A stretch of DNA of 64,000 nucleotides from Sclerurus mexicanus (Eukaryota > Chordata > Aves > Passeriformes > Furnariidae): positions 219,408 to 283,407 of the forward strand of contig VWZF01002969.1 of NCBI GenBank assembly GCA_013396755.1, given 5' to 3'. Positions 63,201 to 64,000 of this stretch are shown here, piece after piece. The notes below the pieces were generated by a model. That model was not told the DNA's origin and did not search any database. It saw nothing but the letters and a program-made list of their open reading frames with translations. Numbering within the stretch: position 1 is the first letter of the stretch; every line of letters begins with the position of its first letter. The position numbers and the translations under genes were made by a program.

Positions 63201-63575
63201 ACACGTACTGTGTGCTCACAGACACGCCTGAGTGCACGGACGCATGAGCATATACTCAAAATGAAAACTTGGTGGATCAGAGATTTTCCTCTTATTGACA
63301 AGATCTGCTTAATGTTAACTTTTTCTTATCCCTTGATCTCAAAATAACTTTCCCTTCCCGGTCTGATTCATCTCCCCTCCAGCTACAACTTCCCCCACCG
63401 GTGGTAACTGCAGGTTTGATACCGCCGGGAGGTCTTTGCACAGTTACCTGTTAGCTCTGACTTGCTGCCTGAGCTTCTCGTCCTTCATTTTCTCCAGGTC
63501 CCTCCTCGCCAGCTCAGCCGCCAGCTTCTGCTCTCGCTCCAGCTGCAGCGCTCTCTGCTGCCTCTGCTCCTCCGC
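57149..63575 (-). CDS. MNS1: MNS1, meiosis-specific nuclear structural protein 1 (8 exons, 5' end outside window)
   Basis: Eight exons in reverse orientation, all with GT..AG introns and compatible phases, encode 422 residues plus stop. They correspond to human MNS1 (about 495 residues) from roughly residue 65 onward. The protein is almost wholly charged alpha-helical coiled coil. Diagnostic stretches: EKLMIDEIVRKIYEEDQ, RKKKEEMEEENRKIMEFANM, EEDRIEELNAQKRRMKQLEH and LLKEHAWKLLGYLPR. MNS1 works in motile-cilium and sperm-flagellum axonemes, where it is a microtubule-associated/inner protein linked to outer-dynein-arm docking; human loss causes laterality defects and male infertility. The gene converges on TEX9. 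Introns are 78-1570 bp; the smallest is 60876-60953, and none holds another recognisable gene. First exons lie beyond the right edge. Confidence 0.97.
57248..58817 (-). other. MNS1 terminal intron
   Basis: The largest intron seen in this gene (1570 bp). No nested feature recognised. Confidence 0.6.
58818..58943 (-). CDS. MNS1: MNS1 exon, 42 codons
   Basis: Acceptor TTTCTTGTAG, donor GTAAGTG. Encodes ERELEERELEKRKQESIRAI, then VEEERQKLLKEHAWKLLGYL and PR. Human has IIEEERLKLLKEHATNLLGY at this place. Confidence 0.96.
59654..59911 (-). CDS. MNS1: MNS1 exon, 86 codons
   Basis: Acceptor CCTTTATAG, donor GTAGGAG. Encodes a long helical run including EIEKRIRQRLELRQTYEEQL, EEDRIEELNAQKRRMKQLEH and KRAVEKILEDRRRQLIVDK. 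Human: AEDDRIELMNAQKRMKQLEH-type sequence followed by RRAVEKLIEERRQQFLADK. Confidence 0.96.
60768..60875 (-). CDS. MNS1: MNS1 exon, 36 codons
   Basis: Acceptor TTGTAATAG, donor GTAAGTG. Encodes IAENLEREQQKLKEREEIRQ, then ELYLEEQEEMERRKEM. Human: LEEMLRQREDLEQVRQELYQ then EEQAE. Only 78 bp of intron separate it from the preceding exon. Confidence 0.94.
60954..61170 (-). CDS. MNS1: MNS1 exon, 217 bp
   Basis: Acceptor CATCTTCTACAG, donor GTATCA. One base completes Met, then EKQRKLDKVRETQAYIEEFI, then RRKKKEEMEEENRKIMEFAN and MQRQREDDWMAKVRDTEEKK. The Lys-coding part contains a run of nine A on the sense strand, intact in frame here. Confidence 0.96.
61854..62083 (-). CDS. MNS1: MNS1 exon, 230 bp
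   Basis: Acceptor CCCCCCTAG, donor GTTAGT. Encodes KWEDEIAQEMKEEHDRLMQE, then HQELDKQMEEQERKKQKAYE, then EKLMIDEIVRKIYEEDQ plus two bases. The donor is fixed by phase: it leaves AT, completed to Met by the next exon. Confidence 0.96.
62855..62957 (-). CDS. MNS1: MNS1 exon, 103 bp
   Basis: Acceptor TTTTTTTCCTTCCAG, donor GTAATT. Completes Ser, then LELRDLERKLKYAYMNKERD and AQIAEKKAFYDEKM. Human: MELRELEKKLKAAYMNKERA then AQIAEKDAIKYEQM. Confidence 0.95.
63448..63575 (-). CDS. MNS1: MNS1 exon, 128 bp (first one inside window)
   Basis: Acceptor GCTCTGCTAG with a weak pyrimidine tract, donor GTAACTG. Encodes AEEQRQQRALQLEREQKLAA, then RDLEKMKDEKLRQQVRAN plus two bases. Human: VEEKQRLQLEKEEQLAMELA and NEKMRQQVREN. 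Its codons are noticeably GC-richer than the later exons, as expected near the 5' end of a bird gene. Confidence 0.92.
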
Positions 63576-63624
63576 CTAGCAGAGCAAACCACTCCCGTCA
63601 CAGCCCGCCACGGGCAGAGGGCAG

Positions 63625-64000
63625 GGCTGTGCCATGGCCAGGGGCTGTGCCATGGCCAGGCTGTGCAGAGGGCAGGGCTGTGCCATGGCCAGGCTGTGCA
63701 GAGGGCAGGGCTGTGCCATGGCCAGGGGCTGTGCCATGGCCAGGCTGTGCAGAGGGCAGTGCTGTGCCATGGCCAGGCTGTGCAGAGGGCAGGGCTGTGC
63801 CATGGCCAGGCTGTGCAGAGGGCAGGGCTGTGCCATGGCCAGGCTGTGCAGAGGGCAGGGCTGTGCCATGGCCAAGCTGTGCAGAGGGCAGGGCTGTGCC
63901 ATGGACATGTGCAGAGGGCAGCGCTGTGCCATGGACATGTGCAGAGGGCAGTGCTGTGCCATGGCCAGGCTGTGCAGAGGGCAGGGCTGTGCCATGGCCA
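63625..64000. repeat. 18/30/33-bp minisatellite in MNS1 intron, runs off the window
   Basis: Thirteen GCCATGG landmarks from 63631 to 63991 are spaced 18, 33, 33, 18, 33, 33, 33, 33, 33, 30, 30 and 33 bp. The main unit carries GCCATGGCCAGGCTGTGCAG followed by AGGGCAGGGCTGT. Every spacing is a multiple of three and the units contain no stop codon in any of the six frames. The antisense frame gives repeats of MAQPCPLHSLA. The array begins about 50 bp upstream of an MNS1 exon acceptor and is not itself part of MNS1. Confidence 0.95.

Noticed and set aside
63576..63995. 139-codon antisense frame of MAQPCPLHSLA repeats as a gene
   Set aside because: It is the translation of a minisatellite that is open in all six frames, lying in an MNS1 intron. 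Kept as a repeat and a finding, not as a CDS.
63625..64000. CRISPR-like array
   Set aside because: Units are contiguous with no unique spacers, and the genome is vertebrate.

Overview
This is a vertebrate nuclear window, most likely from a bird. It has two spliced coiled-coil genes with canonical GT..AG introns, CpG-rich promoter-like islands, assembly gaps (N runs at 8259-8481 and 34516-34523), and a CR1 retrotransposon 3' tail near 9.06-9.12 kb of the type typical of birds and other sauropsids. There is no sign of prokaryotic or viral gene organisation.

Layout. 1-8258: no exon recognised. 8259-8830: assembly gap, a TG microsatellite and a CpG-rich block, probably a promoter. In other amniotes RFX7 lies head-to-head with TEX9, so this could be its promoter, but no RFX7 coding sequence is visible. 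8.8-33.9 kb: about 25 kb without a recognisable gene. It holds CR1 debris and, at 32.6-33.1 kb, a 16-bp telomere-like minisatellite between two diverged direct repeats. 33.9-34.56 kb: CpG-rich, G-rich promoter region ending in what I read as TEX9 exon 1. 34.5-55.7 kb (+): TEX9, 11 exons, complete from just inside the N-terminus to the stop codon. 57.1-63.6 kb (-): MNS1, eight exons from about residue 65 of the human protein to the stop; its first exons lie beyond the right edge. 63.6-64.0 kb: a coding-periodicity minisatellite in the MNS1 intron, running off the window.

TEX9 and MNS1 converge tail to tail, with stop codons 1.4 kb apart and one AATAAA signal each. MNS1 is an axonemal protein of motile cilia and sperm flagella. 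TEX9 is a testis-enriched coiled-coil protein of poorly known function. The TEX9-MNS1 neighbourhood is conserved in amniotes. All exon boundaries were read by hand from splice signals, reading phase and remembered similarity to the human proteins; no alignment or database search was run.

No clearly new biological system was found. The best leads are the TEX9 first exon beside an assembly gap, the stop-free 18/30/33-bp array next to an MNS1 splice site, and the telomere-like array bracketed by direct repeats.
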